Origin: Pseudobdellovibrionaceae bacterium
Lineage (GTDB): Bacteria > Bdellovibrionota > Bdellovibrionia > Bdellovibrionales > Bdellovibrionaceae
Assembly: GCA_013359135.1 (NCBI GenBank)
Contig: JABWCN010000010.1
Span: 1 to 64,000, forward strand
DNA length: 64,000 nt
Direction: 5' to 3'
Part shown: positions 35,970 to 46,000 of the stretch, one piece after another
Position numbering within the stretch: the first letter of the stretch is position 1
Layout of the letters: each line of letters begins with the position of its first letter
Notes under the pieces: model-generated
The model's input: the letters and a program-made list of their open reading frames with translations, nothing else
The model's database searches: none
Told to the model about the DNA's origin: nothing
Translations under genes and position numbers: made by a program

Positions 35970-37810
35970 TTTTGAGATCCTTCATTATATGGCTTGTCAA
36001 CCTGGCTATTTTTTTGTGAAATTCGTGAAAAGTTTTTAATTTTTTCAAAACATTCTGAGTTTTTACCAGGACTACATCCTAAGCTTTCAGCAATTTTTGG
36101 CATACTAAAATAGATATCGTTGAGTCTAACTTCATCTAGAGGATGATTACGATTTAAATGTTTCATATCCATGCTTACACCTGTTAGTGCGATGCTTTTT
36201 AGTTCAAGGAGAGAAAATTTTTGTGTGCGAGTTTGTATTGGGAATTTTTGTTTTTCGTAATGAGAACGACAATAGTTAGATCCAAAAAAAGAATAAAGGC
36301 TTAGTTTTTCAAGATCAGTTTTTGGAGGATTTTCAATGAGATACTCTTCCATAGCAATAGAACCCCACATATCTGACATGGCTTCTGCTGTTTCTGAAGC
36401 TTTGTCAAAACCACCAAGGCATTCCATAAATTGATTATTTCTGTTTTGTAGACTTTGTTGATCATCAACATTTAAAGTAGTTCCTGATTTTTTGAACATT
36501 TCAGAAGTCTTCCTGGTTAGTTGTGTAGTGTCCTCTATTGAGGTATCCCTGAGCTTTGAGTTTTTAACAATACATTCTTTAGCTGAGTTGAAAGGGTAGT
36601 CTTCCTTGTCAATTTTTTTTACTAGTGGTGTGTATAACTGAACTTCTGTAGCATATTCAACGAAGGATTTACTCATGATATAATCATTGTTGATACGAAC
36701 AATCTTATCGTTTGGCAAAGAAGACTTAATTTCGTAAAGCGTTTTTTTATCCATAGGGTTTGTATTTATCGATGGTTTTATTAAAAAACTATCTAGCATT
36801 TCAGGATCAATTTTATCCAACCCTAAACTTAGAGAACATGAGCTGATACTATGGCCCATTTCATGTCCAATAATTCCAACTAATTGATTGTCAGGATAGT
36901 TTAAGATAGAATTACATATGACAAAAGTATGCAACGTGGGATAATAAAAAGCATTGGGACCATCAGCACAGCCACTTTTACTTAATTCTTTAGGCACTTC
37001 ATCTTCAAATTTGAACTTTAATGTCTCAATAGTTTCTTTTAATACCTTATTGTGCTTGTGAGACGCATTTTGATCAAAGATTTTTTGAAAAGATCTTTTT
37101 GCGATATCAATAAGTTCCAATGTTCGGTTTTTTCTCATTTTTTGAAAGATCTGAGCTTGTTGGTTTTTTGTAGCCTCCTCTGCAGGAGAAATTGCATTTG
37201 AGTAATTATATGCCATGTTAACTTTGTTTTGAAGATTAAAGACATTAGCGATCTCTTTTTGTGTCTTTTTACTGACCTTATCTGAGTTCAAAAAATCGAT
37301 CAAATCACTTATGGAAATGTCTTGATATTTTTGTTTTTTGCCGTTGGGAGGCCAGAAAAATTTTATTTGAGTTGATGATAAAGGCGAAAAAGTTGTCAAT
37401 TTTCCGTTTGTGTCGACTTTTAAATTGAAGAAGAGGGTGGAAGTGGGATCTGCGAGTAAGCTCATTCTGAAATCTTCAGACATATCTTTCTCTGAGTTGA
37501 GGGCCTTTGCTAATCGCGAACGTGCCTGAATTAAATCACTAGCCAGTGTATTTAGTTCTTCTGTCTTTTTTTTATCAAGAATTATTCCTGAATTTTGACT
37601 CCCTTTATAGTCACTTGAATTTGTGGAGTAGGGGTTACTATTTATTTTTGGACTGCGAGGATTAGAAAAAAAAGTTCCATCTGGTAGGGTTATTTCAGCT
37701 GGTGAAGCATCAAATAATCTACAATCTTTAGTGAGTCTGGAAACATCGCATTCTGGTGGGGTTGCATATGCAAAAAGTGTTAAAATAATAAAACACAATA
37801 AAATTCTCAT
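35966..37810 (-). CDS. Secreted zinc metalloprotease, M48-like
   Basis: The 614-residue protein has a signal peptide (1-16, ending FAYAT), a long N-terminal region and a gluzincin core with H316-E317-M-G-H320 (GIIGHEMGHS). A candidate third metal-ligand helix is ETAEAMSDMWG, and the NHPLDEVRLND segment is the usual end of M48 domains. Unlike HtpX it has no membrane helices after the signal, so it should work in the periplasm or outside. About eight Cys suggest disulphides. It is co-transcribed with the small secreted gene after it. Confidence 0.82.
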   Translation of the reverse strand: MRILLCFIILTLFAYATPPECDVSRLTKDCRLFDASPAEITLPDGTFFSNPRSPKINSNPYSTNSSDYKGSQNSGIILDKKKTEELNTLASDLIQARSRLAKALNSEKDMSEDFRMSLLADPTSTLFFNLKVDTNGKLTTFSPLSSTQIKFFWPPNGKKQKYQDISISDLIDFLNSDKVSKKTQKEIANVFNLQNKVNMAYNYSNAISPAEEATKNQQAQIFQKMRKNRTLELIDIAKRSFQKIFDQNASHKHNKVLKETIETLKFKFEDEVPKELSKSGCADGPNAFYYPTLHTFVICNSILNYPDNQLVGIIGHEMGHSISSCSLSLGLDKIDPEMLDSFLIKPSINTNPMDKKTLYEIKSSLPNDKIVRINNDYIMSKSFVEYATEVQLYTPLVKKIDKEDYPFNSAKECIVKNSKLRDTSIEDTTQLTRKTSEMFKKSGTTLNVDDQQSLQNRNNQFMECLGGFDKASETAEAMSDMWGSIAMEEYLIENPPKTDLEKLSLYSFFGSNYCRSHYEKQKFPIQTRTQKFSLLELKSIALTGVSMDMKHLNRNHPLDEVRLNDIYFSMPKIAESLGCSPGKNSECFEKIKNFSRISQKNSQVDKPYNEGSQN

Positions 37811-37952
37811 TTCTCTAGTTTAGCAAAGATTTTTTTTTATTCATTATTCAGATTATAAACTGTTATAAATTTGACTTTAGTCATATAGATAAAAGTCAGT
37901 GTTGATAAGCTAAAACTTCAAATATACAACTAAAATCTTGAGAACTTAGCTA

Positions 37953-37981
37953 TAGAAAAATTAATAAGAATAACTTATAAT
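37953..37981 (+). promoter_or_regulatory. Predicted promoter of the 38024 operon
   Basis: TAGAAA (37953-37958), a 17-base spacer and a perfect TATAAT (37976-37981) precede the small acidic gene, giving a leader of about 35 bases. Confidence 0.6.
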
Positions 37982-38023
37982 TATTCTATTCAGCGTATTT
38001 CATACTTTTCTAAAGGAAATTTT

Positions 38024-38218
38024 ATGGATGAAAATGATTTTGAAGGAACTTTGGTTCTTGAAAAAATGTTAGAAATTGATCAGCTTGATGCTTTTTACGA
38101 GGCTATTGACGATGATGATTTTGCTAGAGTTAAGGCACTGATGAAGAGGGCTAATCTTGATCATGAAACAATTGCTATGGTATTAAAAAAAATGCATAGA
38201 GCTGATGGTAAATATTGA
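38024..38218 (+). CDS. Small acidic protein ahead of the methyltransferase
   Basis: The 64-residue protein is rich in Asp, Glu and Met, with two or three predicted helices and no signal peptide. A good AAAGGAAA ribosome binding site and an upstream promoter make it a real gene. It lies 24 bases before the methyltransferase gene. I recognise no family. It could be an adaptor or a substrate of that methyltransferase, but nothing in the sequence proves a link. Confidence 0.75.
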   Translation: MDENDFEGTLVLEKMLEIDQLDAFYEAIDDDDFARVKALMKRANLDHETIAMVLKKMHRADGKY

Positions 38219-38242
38219 GAACGTATAACCAAGGAAATAATT

Positions 38243-39058
38243 ATGGACGCGATTGCAAGAACATCACTATTAACAGCAGCTATGCGTGCGGTAGAATCAA
38301 AACGTAGCGATAGTGAGGGGAAATTATTTGTAGATCCCTATGCAGAACTGTTAGCGGGTGAAGAAGGTATGGATATACTAAAAAGAGCTATCGCAGCTGC
38401 AGGGGATCAACCGGCAATTGCTGTTCGCACTTACTTCATGGATCAAAAAATTAGACAAGCTTTAGAAAATGGAGTCCGACAAATTGTGATGTTGGCATCT
38501 GGAATGGACACACGAGCATATAGACTTTCATTTCCTAAGGGATCTAAACTATTTGAGTTAGATAAAAAAGAGGTTTTAGAATATAAGCAAAAAAAACTTA
38601 GTCATATTCCATCACAATGTAGAAGGTTAGAAATTGCTGTTGATTTAACAGATGATTGGAAAAGTAAATTATTACAGGCAGGATTTAATCGCTCCGAATC
38701 TACTTTATGGATGGTCGAGGGACTGATTATGTATTTAAAAGAGCCACAGGTTGAAGTTTTGTTTGAAAGGATCAGTTCGTTGGCTTCTCCGGGAGATATA
38801 ATGCTTTTTGATATATTGAGCCGTACATTACTTGAATCGCCTTTTATGAAACCACAGTTACAATTTTTAGAAAGTATGGGGGCCACTTGGTACTTTGGTT
38901 CTGATGAACCAGAAAAATTTATGGAAAAATTTAAATGGAACGCTGTTGTTTTACAAACTGGAGAGGTCGTTCCTTCGCGATGGCCCTTTCCTGTGGCCCC
39001 AAGAAGTGTTCCAAACTTACCACGTGGTTTTTTAGTTGAAGCATTTAAATTACCCTAG
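38243..39058 (+). CDS. Class I SAM-dependent methyltransferase, TIGR00027/LCMT-like
   Basis: The 271-residue protein matches the TIGR00027 family, related to leucine carboxyl methyltransferases: ARTSLLTAAMRAVESKR at the start, FVDPYAELLAG, the SAM-binding VMLASGMDTRAYRL and the FELDKKEVLEYK strand that holds the ribose of SAM. LWMVEGLIMYL forms the later motif. Members methylate carboxyl or small-molecule substrates that are mostly unknown. It is full length and lies in the cytoplasm. Confidence 0.88.
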   Translation: MDAIARTSLLTAAMRAVESKRSDSEGKLFVDPYAELLAGEEGMDILKRAIAAAGDQPAIAVRTYFMDQKIRQALENGVRQIVMLASGMDTRAYRLSFPKGSKLFELDKKEVLEYKQKKLSHIPSQCRRLEIAVDLTDDWKSKLLQAGFNRSESTLWMVEGLIMYLKEPQVEVLFERISSLASPGDIMLFDILSRTLLESPFMKPQLQFLESMGATWYFGSDEPEKFMEKFKWNAVVLQTGEVVPSRWPFPVAPRSVPNLPRGFLVEAFKLP

Positions 39059-39186
39059 AGTTTGATTGAAGTATTAAACTGTTGGTCAATTTTTTGTAAA
39101 CCTCTACTACATTGTCATGCAAAAAGTGGCATTTTTAATTGAGTTAAATTAAAAGGTGAATAAGCTTGGTTATATTGAATTATAGC

Positions 39187-39202
39187 TGGCGCTAAGAATG
39201 CA
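39187..39202 (+). promoter_or_regulatory. Sigma-54-like promoter candidate upstream of 39249
   Basis: CTGGCGC at -24 and ATGCA at -12 are spaced as sigma-54 promoters require (12 bases between the G of GG and the G of GC). Three positions differ from the TGGCACG-N4-TTGCW consensus. The start would be near 39212, 37 bases before the gene. Confidence 0.35.
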
Positions 39203-39248
39203 TAGGTATTTACATTTGAACCCTAATCTTTAACAGGAGTTAATTCAA

Positions 39249-40124
39249 ATGATAAAATTCCAGAATGTTTTTAAGTTTAATGTAAGCTTATTGTTAGCTA
39301 CTAGTTTATTTTCGACCTACTCACTTGCTCAAAATACTTGTCCTGCAGGCTCTACTGACATCAAAGATACAAAGGCTAGCGGGCTAGTTGCCGAATATAT
39401 TTCTGCTCAAGACCAGAGAGTTAAAGAAGTTATGGAGCTTTTGGGTGTTGCAAAAGAATATTATAAAAAATCAGTGGATAGCCAAAAAAGAGATGAAATT
39501 CTAGCTGCCACTGTTAAAACTGTTGGAGTTATAGAGATGATCTATGGGCTTGCAAAAGATCCATCAATAGCAATTGATGGAGTAGGTGATTTTTTGTGGG
39601 GTTCTAAAATTGAAGAAGATGCTAAAAATATAAGATCGAGTGCATACAGAGAGTTACTTAAAATGGAAGACTTTGTTATTAATGAGAGACAGTCCACTAA
39701 TAAAGTTATTGCTGAGTTAAAAAATCAATCTTGTGTTTCTAATGAAAAATATTTAGAGATTGCAGGCAAGCTAAGAAAGTTAGCAACTGGTAGATTAGAT
39801 TATTTGAAAAAGTTTGCTACATTAACCTTGAAACAAGTTGATTCTATAAAATTAAAAAGAAACGTGAAAGTAGGAGTAAAAACAGCTGTCGCTGTTGCTA
39901 CAGGATTGGCTACTTTCAGTATGGTAAGAACTATGAAGTTAAATAGCGATACAATACTATTTTTAGGTTTACCTACTATTTTAACTGGAACTGTGACTGC
40001 AGCCGTTTCGGTTTCGGCCCTCGAAACTTATATGACTTCAAATAGTGATATTGATAGAATTGAAGCTATAAACAATCAAATTATTCAAGAAGTTACTCAA
40101 ATTGAAGCCCTTTTGAAAAAGTAA
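39249..40124 (+). CDS. Secreted hypothetical protein with two late membrane helices
   Basis: The 291-residue protein has a signal peptide (about 1-27, ending SLAQN), a helical region, and two hydrophobic segments near 205-222 and 234-252 before a short helical tail. It is therefore likely an inner-membrane protein with a large periplasmic part. A few Cys follow the signal. AGGAGT precedes the ATG. I recognise no family. The next gene starts only 13 bases later and also encodes an exported protein, so the pair probably act together. Confidence 0.8.
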   Translation: MIKFQNVFKFNVSLLLATSLFSTYSLAQNTCPAGSTDIKDTKASGLVAEYISAQDQRVKEVMELLGVAKEYYKKSVDSQKRDEILAATVKTVGVIEMIYGLAKDPSIAIDGVGDFLWGSKIEEDAKNIRSSAYRELLKMEDFVINERQSTNKVIAELKNQSCVSNEKYLEIAGKLRKLATGRLDYLKKFATLTLKQVDSIKLKRNVKVGVKTAVAVATGLATFSMVRTMKLNSDTILFLGLPTILTGTVTAAVSVSALETYMTSNSDIDRIEAINNQIIQEVTQIEALLKK

Positions 40125-40137
40125 ATAGAGGTTACTT

Positions 40138-40797
40138 ATCAAAAAATATTTTGTAGTTTTATTTTTAAGCCTACTTGTAGTTTCGCCAGTTTTTCCGAGG
40201 GATAGATTTACTATCCCTTTATCTGCAATGGATAAAAAACTTTATGAAGTGACTTATGAGAGTTGTCAAAATCATCCTTTTCTTGGTAAACAGGTTTTGG
40301 AAACTTTTCTTGATTCGGTTATTCGAGTTGGTAAGACCTATTCTGAGTTTTATATCAGTAATGAAGATCCATTATTGGTATATAAAACTAATAAGTTTAC
40401 ATCCCCTGAGTTAAATCAACTTATAAATTCTTTTGGATTTATTTTCGCTCTAGAAGAATGCTTTGGAAAAGATTCAAATTTGAAGAATATGTATGTGATT
40501 TCTTTGTTGTTAGTTGAGTCAATTCCCAAGGGATTAGGTATGTATAGTTTTTTGAAATCTTTCATAAAAAAAGGTTTTATGAGGTATATTAATCTAATTT
40601 TTTTAACTGTTAAAATTCCAGGATCAACAGAGCATAAATTCACTTACTCAGGTGTTGATAAAATCGTGGGAAAACTAAATAGTATTTATGATGAGCAGAT
40701 TAACTATCAAAAAGAACTTCTGCAGAGAGAAACTGATCCAATTAAAAGAAGTGCAATCCAACAAATGATTGTTGGATTGGAGGCTCTTAAAATATAG
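40138..40797 (+). CDS. Secreted hypothetical protein with apparent AUC start codon
   Basis: The first ATG in frame (40228) leaves a protein without export signal, but the same frame upstream reads KKYFVVLFLSLLVVSPVFP, a textbook signal peptide, directly after an ATC codon at 40138 with AGAGG six bases before it. No ATG, GTG or TTG is available between the in-frame TAG at 40126 and the signal. I therefore annotate 219 residues from AUC. A point change from ATG, real or a sequencing error, would look the same. The mature part is unrecognised. It follows the 39249 gene by 13 bases. Confidence 0.65.
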   Translation: MKKYFVVLFLSLLVVSPVFPRDRFTIPLSAMDKKLYEVTYESCQNHPFLGKQVLETFLDSVIRVGKTYSEFYISNEDPLLVYKTNKFTSPELNQLINSFGFIFALEECFGKDSNLKNMYVISLLLVESIPKGLGMYSFLKSFIKKGFMRYINLIFLTVKIPGSTEHKFTYSGVDKIVGKLNSIYDEQINYQKELLQRETDPIKRSAIQQMIVGLEALKI

Positions 40798-40819
40798 TCA
40801 GCCATGGTGTAATTTAATG

Positions 40820-41860
40820 CTACTCACCGATAAGTTCATCAGCGATAATTGGAAGTACACCAAATACTAGTGAAGTAATCAGTGGCCCAAGAAATAGTCC
40901 TGGTAGTCCCATAGTGATAACTCCGCCAATGACAGCCACGAAATTAATAATTCCCGGAACTTCTACTGTCCCAAAACTTGCTAGGTAAGGACGAATAAAG
41001 TTATCAGAGGCGCCGGAGATCGCACTGATAACTAAAAGCCCTATACCTGAAATATTATTTCCTGAAGCGAATGAAGACAAAGATAAAACGAGCGCAATAG
41101 GCCCAGCTCCAAGCAGAGGAATGAATGAAGCGATAAAAGTAATAAAATAGATCAAAAACCATTCACCGTATCCAAAAATCAAAGCACCAAGAGTAATTAC
41201 ACAAGCTTGAATAATGCCAGTAAGCACATTAGAGAGTAAAACTCCTTTGCTACTAGATTTCAAAACCTCAATGAATTTATCACCATTGTTTTTTTTGAAA
41301 CAAAAAAAACGATCAAAGATCGTTCTAATTTTTTGTTGATGGCTAAGAAAAAAGTAACTTGAAAGTATCAGTATCAAAGAAAATAAAAATAAGTTTGGAA
41401 CTTCAGATATAAACTTGCTGAATAAATCTAGTGTGAAACTAGTTACTTTTTTGGTTACTTGACTCAGATAAGATTGGACCTCTTCTGGAGAGATGCCTAG
41501 TGGACTAGATGCTTTTTGAATGAATTGTGTAGCTTGGTTTATGAGCTCGTTTAATTTATTAATATTTTCTGGATCATTTATCGTTTTAGATAATACGTTG
41601 GAGCCTCTGAGTAAAAAAGCTAGGGAAGGAGTTAGGATGATAAAGAAAATCACTCCAATGACTAAGTTTAAAGATTTTTTGATATGAAGACCTTTTTGAT
41701 TGAGATATCCGATCACAGGGCTCAGAGACAAGGCCAAGATTGCCCCTAAAACTATGGCGTAAAAAAAAGGGCGTAGAATGAATAAAAAGAAAAACAATAT
41801 TAGCAAGGTGCAAAGAATTTTAAGAACTTGACTTGTATTTTTTAGACCTAATTTATTCAT
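40820..41860 (-). CDS. AI-2E family transporter (PerM/YdiK-like permease)
   Basis: The 346-residue protein has the AI-2E family layout: two pairs of N-terminal helices, a soluble stretch (about 85-150), then four or five more helices with PLLGAGPIALVL and a GVITMGLPGLFLGPLI end motif. Members export small molecules or act as Na+/H+ antiporters; very few actually move AI-2. GAGGT lies before the ATG. It is a single gene facing the plus-strand operon at 41948. Confidence 0.9.
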   Translation of the reverse strand: MNKLGLKNTSQVLKILCTLLILFFFLFILRPFFYAIVLGAILALSLSPVIGYLNQKGLHIKKSLNLVIGVIFFIILTPSLAFLLRGSNVLSKTINDPENINKLNELINQATQFIQKASSPLGISPEEVQSYLSQVTKKVTSFTLDLFSKFISEVPNLFLFSLILILSSYFFLSHQQKIRTIFDRFFCFKKNNGDKFIEVLKSSSKGVLLSNVLTGIIQACVITLGALIFGYGEWFLIYFITFIASFIPLLGAGPIALVLSLSSFASGNNISGIGLLVISAISGASDNFIRPYLASFGTVEVPGIINFVAVIGGVITMGLPGLFLGPLITSLVFGVLPIIADELIGE

Positions 41861-41947
41861 AGCTTACCTCTTAAGGTTAAAAGATGAAATAGTTAAGATC
41901 TCATCTTATTAGTTGCACTCAATGAGAAAATTTATGACACTTTAAAA

Positions 41948-42415
41948 ATGAAAACAAATAAAAATAATAGAAAAGTACTTTTGATACTTCCTAGCTTTCA
42001 GATAAAATTTTTAAAATTTCTTTTTTTGTTAACTCTACTTATATGCACTTTATTTTATTTTTCTATATTTTTCTTTATTTCCTATTGGCGTGATCTAGGT
42101 TTACAAGCTGGGTTAGAGGCAAATAATGTTTTTTTTGATTTCTTGGAGCAGATGAAGATCACTTTGGGATATGTTTTAGTGGGGGTTATTTTTTTGACCA
42201 CATTATTAGTGACGACATTGGGATTGTATATGTCTAATAAAATGGCCGGACCAATTTATAATTTGGTAAAGTATTTTCAAGATTTATCTATTAGTGGCTG
42301 GACAAAGCCTATAGCCTTTAGAGCAAACGATTATTTTGTAGAACTGATGGAGTCTTTGAATCAATTTTTGGAGAAACAAGGAATTGCCAAAAAGGGAAAT
42401 AATGAGAATCACTGA
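41948..42415 (+). CDS. Two-helix membrane protein with HAMP-like domain
   Basis: The 155-residue protein has membrane helices at about 19-45 and 72-96, followed by a segment with the HAMP pattern: SNKMAGPIYNL, a connector, then NDYFVELMESLNQFL. No kinase, cyclase or methyl-accepting domain follows. It would be a truncated sensor-like module that may pair with another signalling protein in the membrane. Its stop overlaps the next start by 14 bases, so the partner is probably that gene's product. Confidence 0.78.
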   Translation: MKTNKNNRKVLLILPSFQIKFLKFLFLLTLLICTLFYFSIFFFISYWRDLGLQAGLEANNVFFDFLEQMKITLGYVLVGVIFLTTLLVTTLGLYMSNKMAGPIYNLVKYFQDLSISGWTKPIAFRANDYFVELMESLNQFLEKQGIAKKGNNENH

Positions 42416-42944
42416 TTTGCTACTTTTCTTGTGCGCACTAGTAGGGTTTATTTTGGGTGGAAACTACATGTTAACCAGTCAACTGGGGCGTAGTCCTTTG
42501 AAAGTCGATAAACTAATAGAAAGTTTAAAAAAAAATAAAGACTCCGATTTGAGTAAGGCCTTGTTGGTTGTGACGAAAAAGATAGCAGTTGAGGATAAAG
42601 ATAAAATCATGGAGACTCCCACAATAGCATTGGACACAAGCTATGATTCTAGAATTAATCACTTACAGTTTTTATTAGGAGTCAAAGAGTATAAAGAACG
42701 TGCTATCGCTTATATAGAGTCAGAGATTAAGAGCTTCTCTTTAGTTTCAATTTCTGAAGCTTCTTTGGTTTATTTAGATAAGTTGATGAACAGTTACTTT
42801 GAAATTCAAGGAGATGGGGCAAAAGCCTTAATACAGCTGCAGTATTTGAAGGATAAGCTTCCTCCTGAGTCCCTAGTTCAAGGACACCTTAAAAACTATG
42901 AAGCTTTATACTTTCAACGTTATCAAAATAGTCCCAATAAATAA
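42402..42944 (+). CDS. Membrane-anchored helical protein, partner of the HAMP-like protein
   Basis: I use ATG 42402 with AGGGAAAT before it, rather than a TTG at 42384. The 180-residue protein has one N-terminal membrane helix (about 5-25) and a helical region that could form TPR-like repeats. No family was recognised. The overlap with the HAMP-like gene indicates coupled translation. The pair precedes smc by 150 bases but the intervening DNA holds a short hairpin, so they are probably separate transcripts. Confidence 0.78.
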   Translation: MRITDLLLFLCALVGFILGGNYMLTSQLGRSPLKVDKLIESLKKNKDSDLSKALLVVTKKIAVEDKDKIMETPTIALDTSYDSRINHLQFLLGVKEYKERAIAYIESEIKSFSLVSISEASLVYLDKLMNSYFEIQGDGAKALIQLQYLKDKLPPESLVQGHLKNYEALYFQRYQNSPNK

Positions 42945-43096
42945 GCACGCGTTGCAAAAAAAGAACTCCGACGAGCCGCGTTTCCTAAGTATAAAGTTGA
43001 AACATAAAAAAAGCTCTATAAAAATCATTTGGCACTTTATTGCTCGTATTTTCAGATCATTGAAGTGAGTTCACTTTTTAAAAAAAGGATTGCCCC

Positions 43097-46000
43097 TTGA
43101 GAATTAAAAAACTTGAATTAGTAGGATTTAAGTCATTTAAGGATAAAACAGTTATTCAGTTTGATGCTGGGATCACCGGTATTGTTGGACCTAATGGTTG
43201 TGGTAAATCCAATATCGTTGATGCCTTGGTGTGGGTAATGGGTGAAATGTCAGCAAAAGATCTGCGTGGATCTACAATGACCGATGTTATTTTTGCCGGA
43301 GCAGAAGGATATTCGCCTCTTGGGATGTGTGAAGTATCTTTGACTCTTGAAAATGATGGTGGTCCGTTTCCAGCTAAATATTTAAAACATACAGAAATCA
43401 TGGTGACTAGACGTCTTCATCGTAATGGTGAGGGAGAATATTTTATCAATAAAGAACCTGCACGCTTGAAAGATGTGCAAGAAATTTTCATGGATACTGG
43501 AGCTGGCTCCAAGGGTTTTTCAATTATCCAGCAAGGTATGATCGGTAAAATTATAACGGCCAAACCAGAGGATCGTAGGCATTTGATAGAAGAAGCTGCT
43601 GGTATTACTAAATTCAAAGCGCGTAAAAAAGAGTCACAAAGAAAACTACAACAAACAGATCAGAACTTGATCAGATTACAAGACATTGTTGGTGAGTTAA
43701 AACGACAAATTGATAGTTTACAAAGACAAGCTCAACGTGCTGAGCGTTACCGTCACCTTAAAAATCAGATCGAGGATTTAGATCTTTGGTTGTCATCACG
43801 TCAATATTTGGATCTTAAATCTATAGCCGATGAAGCTGAAAGAATTTTTAGAGAGTCCCAAAGCCTAGAAGTTGAAGGGGAGTCTAAATTAGCTCAGTTG
43901 CAAGCTGATTTTGAAACATTAAAATTACAAACTCTTGAAAAAGAAAAAAAAGTCGAAGAGTTACAAAATACTTTCTACGAAAATCAATCACTAGTTTCAA
44001 AGAAAGAAATGGAAATTCAGCAGCTTAAGTTTGAGATTGAGCAAGCTCGTCGTAATGAACAAATGACTGGAAACTTGATGCAAGAGCAGCAAGCAAGATT
44101 AAGTCTTTTAAAAAGAGATCAGGAAAGTCTACAGGCTCAGTCAGAAGAGATGTACCAAGAGGTTAGTGATCTTGAAATTAAGTTTGCTCAACGAAATGAA
44201 GTTTTTGAAGCTGATCAACAAAGGATCCAAGAAGTTGATGATTTATTAACTGATAAGCGCAGAGAATTGTTTGCCGTAGGGCAGTCAGTAAGCTCTTTGG
44301 AAGCTAAGTCTCAGGCGCTTGAAGGGCAAATTGAGGATGGTGAGGAAAAAGAATCCAATGAACAACTTGTTGCTAATGAGTTAAGAGAAAAGAAATTAGA
44401 GTTTGTCGGGCGTCGAGATCGTATCCAAGAAGAGTTAGAAAACAATAAGCAAGCCTCTTTAATTTTGAATGAAGAAGTTCAAGGTATTGAAAGCCGTAAG
44501 AAAGAGCTTAATGATCAGTTAAGAATAAAGAAAATTGAAGTTGAAGAGTTTAAAGATTCTTTAGGGCAGGTGACCTCTAAGTTGTATGGTTTAGAGAATT
44601 TACAATCAAGTTTTGAGGGGTATGAGTCTGGAGTTAAGTCGGTTATGCTTTGGCAAAAATCCCAGTCAGAGAAAAAACAACTTCAAACAGAGATGCATGC
44701 TGATGGCTCTGTAACAACATATGCTTTGGATTCAACTCAGGACTCTGATGAAAGCTATTTTTATCCTGTTTCAGAGGTAGTAGAGGTTGAGCCTTCCTAT
44801 GAGGTGGCAATGGAGGCGGCCCTTGGGCAGCGACTACAGATGCTTTTGGCTCAAAATTCTGAGAAGCCTTTAGAGGCATTAGATTATTTAAAATCGACTA
44901 AATCGGGTCGCTCTAGTTTTTTAGCGGCGGATGCTATTCATGGATTCAATAAAGATCAAACTCCTAGTAACGAACCTGGTGTTCAATCGCTTTTGAAGGA
45001 TGTTGTTCGTTCCAAAGAACCATTTCACCAAACGGTGTCTTATTTTGTTGATGGAATAGCTGTTGTTGATAGTTTGAGAACTGCAATGGGTTTAAGGATC
45101 AGATATCCAGGGTGGAGTTTTGTCACCCTTGATGGGGATACTTTAACTGCAGATGGTATTCTTTCTGGAGGATCTGCGGAAGGTAATGAGTCTGGAATTT
45201 TACAGCGCAAGAATCAGATTAAAGATTTGACTGCCTTGAAAAACGAATGGGCAGGCAAATTAGCTTTAGCCCAAGCTGCTATGAAGAAAATGGAAGAAGA
45301 GTTGCAAGAGATTACTCTTCATTTTGATGTGGCTCAAAAGAAAAAAATAGAACAAGATATCCGACTTAGAGAATTACAAAAAGATATCGAGCGCGCAGAA
45401 CAAGAACTTTCTAATGCAGAATACGCTGTGGATCGACATGATCGTGAAATAAGAAAAACTCAAGATCAGTTGAATTCGCTTAGAGATAAATTGAATGAGA
45501 TGCAGACGGCTTTAGAAGAAGCTCGCATCAAAAAAATGGAACTTGAAGAAACTAGTAAGACTCTCGAGGAAGAGTTTGAAGAAAGCAACAGAGATTTCCC
45601 TGAATTACAGCGTGAAGTGACTGACTTACAAATCGAACTTGCGTCAAAGAAACAGCAAAATCTTGGTGTGACAAAACAGTTGGAGATGGTCTCTAAGTCA
45701 GTTCAAGATCTTGAAACTCAACTTTCACGAATGACAGAGGAAACTGAGCAATATTCTGAACAAATGACTGAAAGTCAGTATGCTTTGGAGGAGAAGAAAT
45801 TAGAGTTTGAAAAATGGCTGAATCATGTTGAAGAATTGAAACATGAGTTATCCATTGAAAAGAATACCTTTGAAGAACTTTCAACTCAGTTGACGGATAT
45901 GGCAGATGAGTTGTCATCCACACAAAGAGCAAAAAATGATCGTTTGACTCAAATGAACGAGGCTCAGTTAAAACTTGATCAGGCAAAAATGAAAGAACAA

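Noticed and set aside
39061-39085. A weak hairpin AGTTT...AAACT after the methyltransferase gene
   Set aside because: It is a five-pair AT stem with a long loop and no T run, within the background for this base composition.
43029-43045. A sigma-54-like TTGGCAC...TTGCT upstream of smc
   Set aside because: The GG to GC distance is one base too short, and sigma-54 promoters tolerate little change in spacing.
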